Of a stretch of DNA of 64,000 nt, positions 9,980 through 18,532 are shown piece by piece. A model generated the notes under the pieces. The model worked only from the letters and a program-made list of their open reading frames with translations. It had not been told where the DNA came from and did no database searches. The stretch's first letter is position 1. Each line of letters opens with the position of its first letter. Source of the stretch: Asaia astilbis JCM 15831 (lineage in GTDB: Bacteria; Pseudomonadota; Alphaproteobacteria; Acetobacterales; Acetobacteraceae). The translations under genes and the position numbers were made by a program. The DNA lies in contig NZ_BAJT01000002.1 of NCBI RefSeq assembly GCF_000613845.1, forward strand, positions 62,001 through 126,000, written 5' to 3'.

Positions 9980-10443
9980 TTTCTGATCACTTTTTATCGC
10001 AGCTAAGGACCCCTCTCTTGGCCAGACCAGTCCGACCCAGAGCAACCACCGCACGCAAGAAGAAGGTGGCTGCCGAGCAGCACGACATGCAGGGCGAGAC
10101 ACTTGCTCTCGACTCTGACACGGCTGCTGCACCTTCTCCAGAGATCAATCAGGTACCCGAGGTTGCTCCAGCTGACGTGGTGCCGTCATCGCATGGCTAT
10201 CCTGTAGAAGCGCTCTATTTCGATGCGGCATGGTACCTCGACGCGTATCCGGACGTCGGGGCCTGCGGTATCGATGCTGTCGAGCATTTCATGACTCATG
10301 GCTATCTCGAGGGCCGTAACCCGAACGGTTATTTCAGCGTCTCGGAATATATCGCCGCCAATCCAGACATCCCCTTGACGATCAATCCATTCCTGCACTT
10401 CATCATGCATGGTGCTGCTGAGGGTCGCCCGCTCCGTCCGTGA
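9976..10443 (+). CDS. Small protein with two WYLxxYPDV-type repeats
   Basis: 155-aa protein with no recognised enzyme domain. A basic/Ala-Pro-rich N-terminal half (about 1-75) is followed by two copies of an aromatic repeat: FDAAWYLDAYPDV, then HFMTHGYLEGRNPNGYFS, and SEYIAANPDIPLTINPFLHF ending in MHGAAEGRPLRP. Such repeats occur in alphaproteobacterial glycosyltransferase-linked and secreted proteins, where their role is undefined. No signal peptide is visible. The start at 9976 lies in a hairpin; MQGETLAL at 10087 is an alternative. It abuts the transglycosylase gene. Confidence 0.6.
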   Translation: MISDHFLSQLRTPLLARPVRPRATTARKKKVAAEQHDMQGETLALDSDTAAAPSPEINQVPEVAPADVVPSSHGYPVEALYFDAAWYLDAYPDVGACGIDAVEHFMTHGYLEGRNPNGYFSVSEYIAANPDIPLTINPFLHFIMHGAAEGRPLRP

Positions 10444-10487
10444 ACCGAGCCCCGGCCCTGAGCATCAGGCGGATTGAACAGGCTAGG

Positions 10488-11497
10488 ATGATACAGGTGC
10501 TGACTCGACGCTCTCTGGTGGCTGTAGCCACGGTCGCTCCCTCTCTATGCGGGAGTGGCCTCGCGCGCACGCTCAAGCATTCGACGCCTCCCTCCGCTAG
10601 CAGCAGCTATCGAGCGTTTCTCGCCTCAGTGAGAAGAGAAGCACTCGATAAAGGCATCTCTGCCACAACGCTGTCACGCGCCTTTACGCTTACTTCTGAA
10701 CCGAATGCCCGTGTCATCAAGCTCGATCGCCACCAGCCCGAGTTCACTCTGACCTGGGCGCAATATCGTGATCGGGTCATTGGCGCGACACGTATCAGCA
10801 GGGACAGGCTGCCTACGCGCAATATGGCAAGCTCCTTGACGCCGCTGGCGCCCAGTATGGTGTGGATCCCCGTGCAATCATGGGCATCTGGGGGCTTGAA
10901 TCGGGTTTCGGCCGCAAGATCGGCACTTTTTCGGTCATCGATGCTCTGGCTACCCTCGCTTTTGATGGCAGACGCGCCCGTTTTTTTCGTGGCGAACTTT
11001 TCAAATCCCTTCTGATCATCGATCATGGTGACATCGCGCCTGAAGCGATGCTCGGCTCCTATGCGGGGGCGATGGGGCAACCCCAGTTCATGCCCAGCGC
11101 ATATCTGAATTACGCCGTTGATGCGGATCACGACGGCAGACGCAATATCTGGACGAGCGAACAGGATGTGTTTGGCTCGATTGCCAATTATCTGCATGGT
11201 TCAGGGTGGCAGCCCGATGACCCTTGGGGGCAAAAGGTACAGCTCACGCGCGAAATTGAGCAAAGCGAGATCGGCCGGTCCAATAAGCAAAGCCTCGGAG
11301 CCTGGATGGCACGCGGCGTTCGACGTGAAGATGGAACTGAATTCTCTCAGGCGGATGTCACCGGCGCGATCATTCGACCGGACGGTCCGGGGACAGAAGC
11401 GTTCATGGTCTATCGCAATTTCGATGTGATCCGACGCTACAATCCGTCGGATTTCTATGCCCTAGGAGTAGGATTGCTCGGCTATGCGATCGGTTAA
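10488..11497 (+). CDS. Lytic murein transglycosylase, MltB family (frame-broken)
   Basis: Periplasmic enzyme that cleaves the glycan strand of peptidoglycan with 1,6-anhydro product formation. Signal peptide MIQVLTRRSLVAVATVAP with a small-residue end; then YRAFLASVRREALDKGIS and QPEFTLTWAQYRDRVI, typical of the family. The catalytic glutamate sits in IMGIWGLESGFGR, and the AMGQPQFMPSAYLNYAVD motif follows. The frame breaks near 10795; adding one base joins RIS to QQGQAAYAQYGKLLDAAGAQ and yields 336 aa. The start at 10488 leaves a clean signal peptide; a GTG at 10440 overlaps the upstream stop. The 3' end overlaps rlpA by 14 bp. Confidence 0.88.
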
Positions 11498-12350
11498 GAC
11501 TTTAAGTTCACTTCTTGGGACAGGGCTGGCGCTGTCGGCGTGTCATCATGACGAAGCTCCGCGTCATGCCACGCCCCATTACGAAGTCGGTCAGGCGTGG
11601 CAGGGAAGCGAGACGTGGTTCTATCCCACGGAGCGCTTCGATCTTCGAGAGACCGGGCTGGCCGTGATCCAGCAGCCTCCCAAGGGTGGTGTGACGGCAG
11701 ACGGCGAACTCTGGTCTGCTCAGGCGATGACAGGGGCTCATCAGACCCTTCAGCTCCCTGCAATCGTCAGTGTCAGAAATCTTGTGAATGGACGCACGGT
11801 CCAAATAAGGCTCAATGATCGGGGCCCAAGCTCCTCCGGGCGGCTGCTCGCCGTGACGCCGGGTGTGGCTGATCTTCTTGGGATGGGTAAGGTGCCGACG
11901 CCTGTCGAGGTCACCGTCGATGAGGCGCTCAGCCGGCAGATCGCAGAGTCCAATCCGAATGCTCCCAAGATCGACATCACAGCGGCTCCGCGAGAAGCTA
12001 TCGTCGCACAATCGCTTGATGACGGAACGACGCGTACGCTCGGGATCAAGACCGAAGAGAAAGCTGCCGGTGCAGGATCGCTGATCGTGCCCGAGATGCC
12101 ACGGGTCGTCATGCAGGGCATGGCTCAGGCCACCCTTTACCGTATCGAGCTGGGTAGTTTTTCGGGCCATACGGCAGCAGCGCGGGTCTCTGGACAATGT
12201 GGAGCAGAAATCACGCCGCAGCAGGGTGGCGCGGGCACATTACCGTGGCTGGTGTCACTCGGCCCCTTCACAACCGTGCCCGAGGCGGATAGGGCATTAA
12301 CACAGGCGCGCCAGTGCGGTGCAACCGGCGCGCATATTGTGGTCAAATAA
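11484..12350 (+). CDS. rlpA: RlpA-like lipoprotein with SPOR-like C-terminus
   Basis: 288-aa lipoprotein. Lipobox LALSAC gives lipidation at Cys19. The central double-psi beta-barrel motif VRNLVNGRTVQIRLNDRGP is diagnostic for RlpA septal/denuded-glycan transglycosylases, although a divergent middle (residues 60-90) replaces some of the usual ASWYG motif by SETWFYPTERFDL. The C-terminal 75 residues (YRIELGSFSGHTAAARV to the end) look like a SPOR domain that binds denuded peptidoglycan at division sites. It overlaps the MltB-family gene upstream, so the two wall hydrolases are coupled. Confidence 0.82.
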   Translation: MRSVKTLSSLLGTGLALSACHHDEAPRHATPHYEVGQAWQGSETWFYPTERFDLRETGLAVIQQPPKGGVTADGELWSAQAMTGAHQTLQLPAIVSVRNLVNGRTVQIRLNDRGPSSSGRLLAVTPGVADLLGMGKVPTPVEVTVDEALSRQIAESNPNAPKIDITAAPREAIVAQSLDDGTTRTLGIKTEEKAAGAGSLIVPEMPRVVMQGMAQATLYRIELGSFSGHTAAARVSGQCGAEITPQQGGAGTLPWLVSLGPFTTVPEADRALTQARQCGATGAHIVVK

Positions 12351-12359
12351 GGTGTTGAT

Positions 12360-13585
12360 GTGCGGACAAGACGTTTTCTGCTCTCAGGCGCGGCTGGATT
12401 AGCCGCTTCAACTCAGTTCGCCTTCGCGCGCCCGCGCCGAGGAAAAGTGGCGGCATCAGCCGCCCCTTCAACCGTCGCCACCCTTCCGAGCGCGTCTCCC
12501 GCCACGACCCCGATCGGTCCGCTCGATACGGTTGCGCGCTGGGCGTGCATCATCGATTTCGACACAGGGGCAACCCTTCTCGAAAAGGCCGCTGACGAGC
12601 ACATGCCGCCGTCATCGCTCACAAAGATGATGACCGCCTATGTCACCTTTGGCATGTTGAGGCGGGACATCTGTCGCTGACTCAAGCCCTGCCAGTGAGC
12701 GAAAAAGCGTGGCGGACCCAAGGGTCGAAGATGTTCGTGCCGCTTGGTCAAAGCGTCACAGTCTCCGATCTGATCGAGGGGATGGTCATTCAGTCGGGCA
12801 ATGATGCCTGTATCGTTCTGGCTGAAGGCATTGCCGGGTCCGAGGAACAATTCGTCAATCTGATGAACCAGACCGCCGCCAAGCTGGGCATGACGAACAC
12901 CCATTTCATGAACTGCACCGGACTGCCCGATGAGTCGCAGTATATGAGCGCGCGCGATGTCAGCCGCGTCGCCATGCATCTGATCCGCGACTACCCCGAG
13001 TTTTACCACCTCTTCTCGGCTACCGAGTTCACTTACAACAACATCAAGCAGGGTAACCGTAACGTCCTTGTCGACAAGGGGCTGGCCGACGGCCTGAAAA
13101 CAGGTCACACCGATGCTGGTGGGTTCGGACTATGCGCCAGCTCCAAGCGCGACGGCCGACGCATCATCATGACGATCAATGGCACCAGCTCGATGAACGA
13201 GCGTGCTCATGAAGGTGAGCGCCTTCTCGGCTGGGCGTTTGCGAATTTCGAGAACGCTACGCTGTTCCGTCACGGACAGGTGGTCGATCACATGCCCGTC
13301 TATATGGGGGAAGCCGCAGAAGTCGCGCTGGTCGGGACGAGGGACATCGTTCTGACCTTGCCCCATGGATGGCAGCAGCGCAGCAAGATCAGCGTTGAAT
13401 ACGCATCCCCTGCCATTGCCCCGGTAAGGGCAGGGCAGACACTCGGTGCGCTCGTTCTGCAAAATCAGGGGTTGCCGGATATTCGCCTCGACCTCGTCGC
13501 CGCCAAGTCGGTTGCCCGTCTCGGACTGGTCGGCCGTGCCATGGCACGACTGGGTCATGGCCCCAAACCTGCATCGCATAGCTAA
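12360..13585 (+). CDS. D-alanyl-D-alanine carboxypeptidase (DacC/DacA type, frame-broken)
   Basis: Low-molecular-weight penicillin-binding protein that trims the terminal D-Ala from pentapeptide stems. Arginine-containing signal RTRRFLLSGAAGLAAS; SxxK motif PSSLTKMM, SxN as QSGNDA, and the KTG motif LKTGHT are all present. The C-terminal part after about residue 300 is the beta-rich PBP5-type domain. The frame breaks near 12660: adding one base in TTGAGG restores MLKAGHLSLTQALPVSEKAW, and a 408-aa product. The start is GTG at 12360, eight bases after an AAGG. Operon member between rlpA and tmk. Confidence 0.88.
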
Positions 13586-13588
13586 GGC

Positions 13589-14218
13589 GTGAAGGGACTA
13601 TTCATCACCTTCGAAGGCGGAGAAGGGGCGGGAAAATCGACCCAAATCCGACTTCTGCACGAAACGCTCAGTCAGAAGGGCCATAAGGTCGTTCTGACGC
13701 GTGAGCCAGGCGGGTCACCCGGTGCGGAAGCCTTGCGCGAACTCATTTTGTTCAATGAGGCACCGCTTTCCCTGCGAGCCCAGACCCTGGCGCATATGGC
13801 GGCTCGTGCCGACCATCTCGACAGTTTGATTCTGCCTGCTCTCGCCCGGGGCGAAATCGTGCTCTGCGACCGTTTTCATGACTCGACTCTGGTCTATCAG
13901 GGCTACGGTCTGGCCCGGGGGGACAAGGCGAGCCTGGATTTCATCCGCTCGCTCCGCCAGCTGATGGCATGCGAGCCTGACCTGACCCTGCTTCTGGATA
14001 TCTCGCCCGAACTTGGGGCGGAACGCATGGCTGCCAGAGGGGGAAAGCCAGACCGGTATGAGCAGGAGGCAACCGAATTTCATCACCGGGTTGCAGCTGC
14101 ATTCATGGCGATCGCTCAGACGGCACCAGAGCGGGTCAGGCGTGTCGATGCCTCCCACAGTCCTGAGCAGGTTGCAGAAGCGGTCCTCTCAATCGTCTCG
14201 ACGTATCTTCCTCAATGA
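13589..14218 (+). CDS. tmk: Thymidylate kinase
   Basis: Phosphorylates dTMP to dTDP in dTTP synthesis. 209 aa, normal size. P-loop FEGGEGAGKST at residues 8-18; the DRF motif (LCDRFHDST) and the TREPGG motif are conserved; the LID segment AARGGKPDRYE follows. Starts at GTG three bases after the carboxypeptidase stop. Its stop overlaps the holB start (ATGA), so the two are translationally coupled, a common arrangement in Alphaproteobacteria. Confidence 0.97.
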   Translation: MKGLFITFEGGEGAGKSTQIRLLHETLSQKGHKVVLTREPGGSPGAEALRELILFNEAPLSLRAQTLAHMAARADHLDSLILPALARGEIVLCDRFHDSTLVYQGYGLARGDKASLDFIRSLRQLMACEPDLTLLLDISPELGAERMAARGGKPDRYEQEATEFHHRVAAAFMAIAQTAPERVRRVDASHSPEQVAEAVLSIVSTYLPQ

Positions 14219-15156
14219 CCGCGTCCGAGTTGCAAGCGAACTGCCCGCTGATTGGCCATCAGGCGGAGCTGACGCTGTTTCGCAAGACCCTTGAATCGGG
14301 CAGACTTCATCATGGATGGATGATCCATGGTGAGTCCGGGATCGGCAAAACGCAGTTCGCGTTCGCCTGCGCCCGGCTTCTGCTTGAGGGAACCGAGCCT
14401 GAGAGCCGGGCAGGGCGACAGATTACCGCGGGGACCCATCCCAATCTTCTCGTGATTGCACGACGCTTTGATGAAAAGCGAAAGCGTTTGCGCCAGGAGA
14501 TCGTCATCGACGACGTTCGTCCTGTGCAGGATTTCCTCCATCACACAGCGGCTGATGGCCGCTGGCGCGTGGTAATCGTCGATGCCGCTGAGACCCTCAA
14601 TCGCAATGCAGCCAACGCCTTGCTGAAACTGCTCGAAGAGCCGCCGGTCGACACGGTATTTCTGCTGACATGCCCGGTTCCGTCGGCAATGCTGCCCACG
14701 ATCAGAAGCCGATGTCGCCTGCTCGCGCTCAATCCTCTCACAGACGAAGAGACAGCGCGTGTCCTGACGCATCATGGGCGCCAATCATCCGGGCCCGGAG
14801 GCCTTGTCGCTCAGGCTCAGGGCGCTCCGGGACGTGTCTTGTCAGGCGATCGCGGGACGGACCAGATCGCGCGGCAGTTGACTGAATCGTTGATCGCACA
14901 GGGTTCCGAGATCGATGCAGACGCTCTTGCCGGGCTCCTGCGACATGATGACGGTTTTGCCGTGCTGTGTTCTTTGCTAGGAGAGGCACTGGTGAACCGG
15001 GCCAGGGGTCTGGCAGGGCGAGGAAAGCTGAATGAGGCCGCCAAGGCCGCAGAGGCATTTTCTGCGCTGCAGGCGTTACAACGCGAGACCGAACGGTTCA
15101 ATCTGGACAAAAATCAGGCTGTCAGACAGGCAGCCGCCTTAGCGAGTGCCCCATGA
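14215..15156 (+). CDS. holB: DNA polymerase III subunit delta'
   Basis: Clamp-loader subunit, AAA+ fold without ATPase requirement. Seen: LIGHQAELTLFRKTLESGRL at the N-terminus, HGESGIGKTQFAFACARLLL (P-loop-like), the ALLKLLEEPP motif, and the SRC sensor motif in PTIRSRCRLLAL. 313 aa. Overlaps tmk upstream and metG downstream by four bases each (ATGA), so three essential genes share tight coupling. Confidence 0.95.
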   Translation: MTASELQANCPLIGHQAELTLFRKTLESGRLHHGWMIHGESGIGKTQFAFACARLLLEGTEPESRAGRQITAGTHPNLLVIARRFDEKRKRLRQEIVIDDVRPVQDFLHHTAADGRWRVVIVDAAETLNRNAANALLKLLEEPPVDTVFLLTCPVPSAMLPTIRSRCRLLALNPLTDEETARVLTHHGRQSSGPGGLVAQAQGAPGRVLSGDRGTDQIARQLTESLIAQGSEIDADALAGLLRHDDGFAVLCSLLGEALVNRARGLAGRGKLNEAAKAAEAFSALQALQRETERFNLDKNQAVRQAAALASAP

Positions 15157-16693
15157 CCTCACGTTACTACGTTACCACCCCGATCTACTACGTGAACGGC
15201 GCACCGCATATCGGCCATGCCTATACCTCTATAGCCGCAGACGTGCTGGCTCGCTTTAACCGTCTCGACGGCAAGGACGTATTTTTCCTGACCGGAACCG
15301 ACGAACACGGGCAGAAGGTCGAGCAGGCCGCACAGACGGCCGGCGTCGACACCCAAAGCTTTACCGATGGGATTGCTGCGGATTTCCGCAGCATGGCAGA
15401 CGCCATGGAGATTTCGTACGATGATTTCATCCGTACGACCGAACCGCGTCACAAACAGGCCGCTCAGGCCCTTTGGGAGAAAGTCGCGGCAAACGGCCAT
15501 ATCTATCTGGATGCATACGAAGGATGGTACGCGCTGCGTGACGAGTGTTTCTACTCGGAAGACGAACTGACCATCCATGCGGACGGAAGCAAGACAGCGC
15601 CTACAGGCGCTCCGGTCGAATGGGTGAGAGAACCCTCTTATTTTTTCCGTCTCTCCGCCTTCGAAGATCGCTTGTTGAAGCTTTTCGAGCAGCATCCTGA
15701 ATTTCTCGGCCCGTCCGGTCGGCGCAACGAGATTGTCAGCTTCGTCAAGCAGGGGCTGAAAGACCTCTCAATCAGCCGGACCAGCTTCAAATGGGGCATC
15801 CCGGTCCCGAACGATCCTGAGCACGTGATGTATGTCTGGTTCGACGCCCTGACGAACTATCTTTCTGCGCTGGGCTATCCCGATCAGAATGCCGAGCGCA
15901 TGGCGTACTGGCCTGCCTCCGCGCATATCGTCGGCAAGGACATCATCCGCTTTCACGCTGTCTTCTGGCCCGCCTTCCTGATGGCTGCGGAAATCGAGCT
16001 TCCGAAATCGGTCTATGCCAATGGCTGGTGGACGATCGAAGGCGAGAAGATGAGCAAGTCGATCGGTAACGTGATCGACCCGCGTGATCTCGTGCAAAGC
16101 TTCGGTCTCGACCCCGTGCGCTTCTTCCTGCTGCGTGAGGTACCGTTCGGTGGGGATTCCGATCTCAGCCGCCGCTCTCTGATCAATCGCCTGAATGTCG
16201 AGCTGGCGAATGATCTGGGCAATCTGGCGCAGCGCACATTGAGCCTGATCGCACGCAATTGCGATGCCACCTTGCCTGCGTTCGATGCGCTGAGCGAGGA
16301 CGATAATGCCCTGTTGGCCAATGCGTCTCTTCTCCCGGAATTGATGCGCGGCCAGCTGGCACGCTTTGCCGTGACCGAGGCGCTGGAAGAGGTGTGGAAG
16401 CTCATCCGTGCCTGCAACTCCTATATCGACCGTCAGGCTCCCTGGGCGTTGAAGAAAACCGACCTTGTCCGCATGGCGACGGTTCTGCGCGTCTTGCATG
16501 AGGCGATGCGTCACATCGCGACGGTGCTCCAGCCTATATGCCCGGCACAATGGACAAGCTTCTGACCCAACTTGGCGTGGAACAGGAGCAGCGCAGCTTT
16601 GCCGCTCTTTCGGGCAAACTTGCCGACGGCCTGGCTCTCCCTGCGCCACAAGGCTTGTTTCCGCGTTATGTCGATCCTGAGGCTGCCGCATGA
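15153..16693 (+). CDS. metG: Methionyl-tRNA synthetase (frame-broken near the 3' end)
   Basis: Charges tRNA-Met; class I synthetase. HIGH-type motif APHIGHAYTS near residue 15 and KMSKS near 298-302 (GEKMSKSIGN). Short alphaproteobacterial form without the C-terminal tRNA-binding domain and without a four-cysteine zinc knuckle in the insert. The frame breaks near 16536. Adding one base in CCTATATG continues as MPGTMDKLLTQLGVEQEQ and ends at the TGA 16691-16693, giving 513 aa. As an essential single-copy type of gene it argues that the break is a sequence error. The stop overlaps the tatD start. Confidence 0.95.
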
Positions 16694-17469
16694 GCGGCCT
16701 GATCGATACACATTGCCATCTGGATCGGCTGGATGACGTTCCCGCCGCTCTGACGTTGGCCAAAGAGCACGGTCTTGCCGGGTTGACGACCATCGGCACA
16801 CGTTTGTCGCGTGCCAGCACCCAGATCGAGTTGACCCGTTTCGACACGCCCGAGTTGCGCGTTTGGTGCACAATCGGGACACATCCGGATCATGTCGAGG
16901 AAGAGGGCCTGCCGGAAGTGGCAGCGATCACGCGCCTGACGGAGCCACAAGGCGTGATCGGGATCGGTGAATCAGGGCTGGATTACCTCCACGGCGATGT
17001 TCCGGTCCGCGCGGCTCAGGCTGACAGCTTTCGCCGTCACATTGCAGCCGCACGCGAGACCGGGCTCCCGCTTGTGATCCACGCGCGTGAAGCCGATGAC
17101 GATGTCGCTGCGATCCTGCGAGACGAACATGCAAAGGGTGCCTTTCCCTTTCTGCTACACTGCTTTGCTTCAGGCATGGCGCTGGCAGAGGCCGCAGTTG
17201 AGCTGGGAGGCTATATCAGCTTCTCCGGTCTGCTGACTTTCCCGAAATGCGAAACGATACGCGAGGTTGCGCGCGCGATGCCGCAGGAACGTCTACTCGT
17301 TGAGACCGACAGTCCGTTTCTGGCGCCGGTGCCCAAGCGGGGCAAACCGAACACACCCGGTTTTGTCGCCTATACCGCCCAACGGCTCGCTGAAGAGCGG
17401 GAGATGAGTCTTGAAGAACTGACTGAGCTCACAACCCGCAATTTCTACACCCTGTTCAGGCGCGCCTGA
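16690..17469 (+). CDS. TatD/YcfH-family metal-dependent hydrolase
   Basis: Cytoplasmic TIM-barrel hydrolase of the TatD family (3'-5' nuclease activity is reported for members; YcfH is the closest arrangement). The N-terminal metal-ligand motif IDTHCHLD, GESGLDY, LVIHARE, the LHCFAS motif and ETDSPFLAP are all present. 259 aa, intact. Next to metG as in many Proteobacteria, and overlapping the MBL gene by one base (TGATG). Confidence 0.93.
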   Translation: MSGLIDTHCHLDRLDDVPAALTLAKEHGLAGLTTIGTRLSRASTQIELTRFDTPELRVWCTIGTHPDHVEEEGLPEVAAITRLTEPQGVIGIGESGLDYLHGDVPVRAAQADSFRRHIAAARETGLPLVIHAREADDDVAAILRDEHAKGAFPFLLHCFASGMALAEAAVELGGYISFSGLLTFPKCETIREVARAMPQERLLVETDSPFLAPVPKRGKPNTPGFVAYTAQRLAEEREMSLEELTELTTRNFYTLFRRA

Positions 17470-18253
17470 TGAAGGTCACGATCCTCGCTGCGGTGGGTCC
17501 GGCGGCGTTCCGATGGTTGGCGGAGCGGACGGGGAAGGGATCTGGGGCGAGTGCGACCCGAACGAACCGCGGAATCAACGCACGCGCTCGTCCATCGTCG
17601 TCGAGGCCGAGAGCGGTAAACGTCTCCTTGTCGATTCCGGACCAGACCTGCGAACGCAGCTTCTTCGCGCGAAGATCGGCGTGGTTCACTCTGTACTTTA
17701 CACGCACGAACACGCCGATCACGTCGCCGGACTGGACGAATTGCGGGCGATTAACCGCATGCTCGATGCACCTCTGCCGCTCTACGCCACTGACGCCGTG
17801 ATGAAAGAGCTTGCAGCGCGGTACAGCTATGCCTTTCGTCCCTGGAGCGGAAACGGATTTTTCAGACCGGTGCCCGAACCCCATCTGGTTTCGCTGACTG
17901 ATCGGGTCCGTGTCTGCGACCTCGATCTCGAGCTTTTCGAACAACGGCATAACCGCATCCCGACCATCGGCTTGCGCTGTGGCGATTTCGCTTATTCGAC
18001 AGATGTCGAGCATCTGAGCGAAGAGGCGCTTGCCTGCCTCGACGGGGTGAAGACCTGGATTGTCGGGTGCTTTCAATACGAGCCGCATATCGCTCATGCC
18101 TGGGTCGATCTCGTGATCGAGTGGTGCAAAAGACTCAAACCGGAACGCACGATTCTGACCCATATGGGACCAGCACTCGATTACGAAGCGCTACGCCGTG
18201 TTCTGCCCGAGGGCATTGAGCCTGGTTATGATGGCATGGTTCTCAGCCTCTAA
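17469..18253 (+). CDS. PhnP-like MBL-fold metallohydrolase (frame-broken)
   Basis: Metallo-beta-lactamase-fold phosphodiesterase/hydrolase. After restoring one base near 17487 the N-terminus reads MKVTILGCGGSGGVPMVGG, then the zinc motif THEHADHVAGLDE and the C-terminal PTIGLRCGDFAYSTDVEHLS and LTHMGPALDY. 261 aa. Members next to tatD are similar to PhnP cyclic phosphodiesterases; the physiological substrate is unknown. It is the last gene of the run that starts with the MltB-family gene. Confidence 0.88.
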
Positions 18254-18350
18254 ATATTTTCGCCTTTAACCAGTTTTTTGTTGAAGCTCGGTTCGAACTC
18301 GCGATAGCGTTCAGGTATCGAGCCCTTCTGTGGCTCCTAATAACGACGTT

Positions 18351-18386
18351 AATTCCCAATAATACAGGAAAATTCCGGGTAATTCC
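18351..18386. promoter_or_regulatory. Three phased AATTCC motifs upstream of prkA
   Basis: AATTCC occurs at 18351, 18371 and 18381, i.e. with 20- and 10-base spacing, which would place the copies on one face of the helix. This lies about 150-180 bases before the prkA start in an otherwise gene-free interval (18254-18532). It may be a regulator-binding array; no sigma-factor promoter could be assigned. Confidence 0.35.
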
Positions 18387-18532
18387 TAGCGATGTTGGAG
18401 CATTATTTGTCTCCACACCCATTATCGTCTCTTAACGCCTGACTTCCCGACCATCGCCCTGCAGCACTGCCGAATGGGTCTGACCGTTTCGACCCTCGTA
18501 CTAGTGACAGGTTTCATCGGAGCCTATGAGTC

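Noticed and set aside
15768..16871. 367-codon minus-strand frame antisense to metG/tatD
   Set aside because: Fully covered by conserved plus-strand genes; no protein similarity of its own.
18285..18320. tRNA T-arm-like string GGTTCGAACTC near 18289
   Set aside because: No matching acceptor stem, anticodon arm or CCA-adjacent pairing around it; not a tRNA gene.
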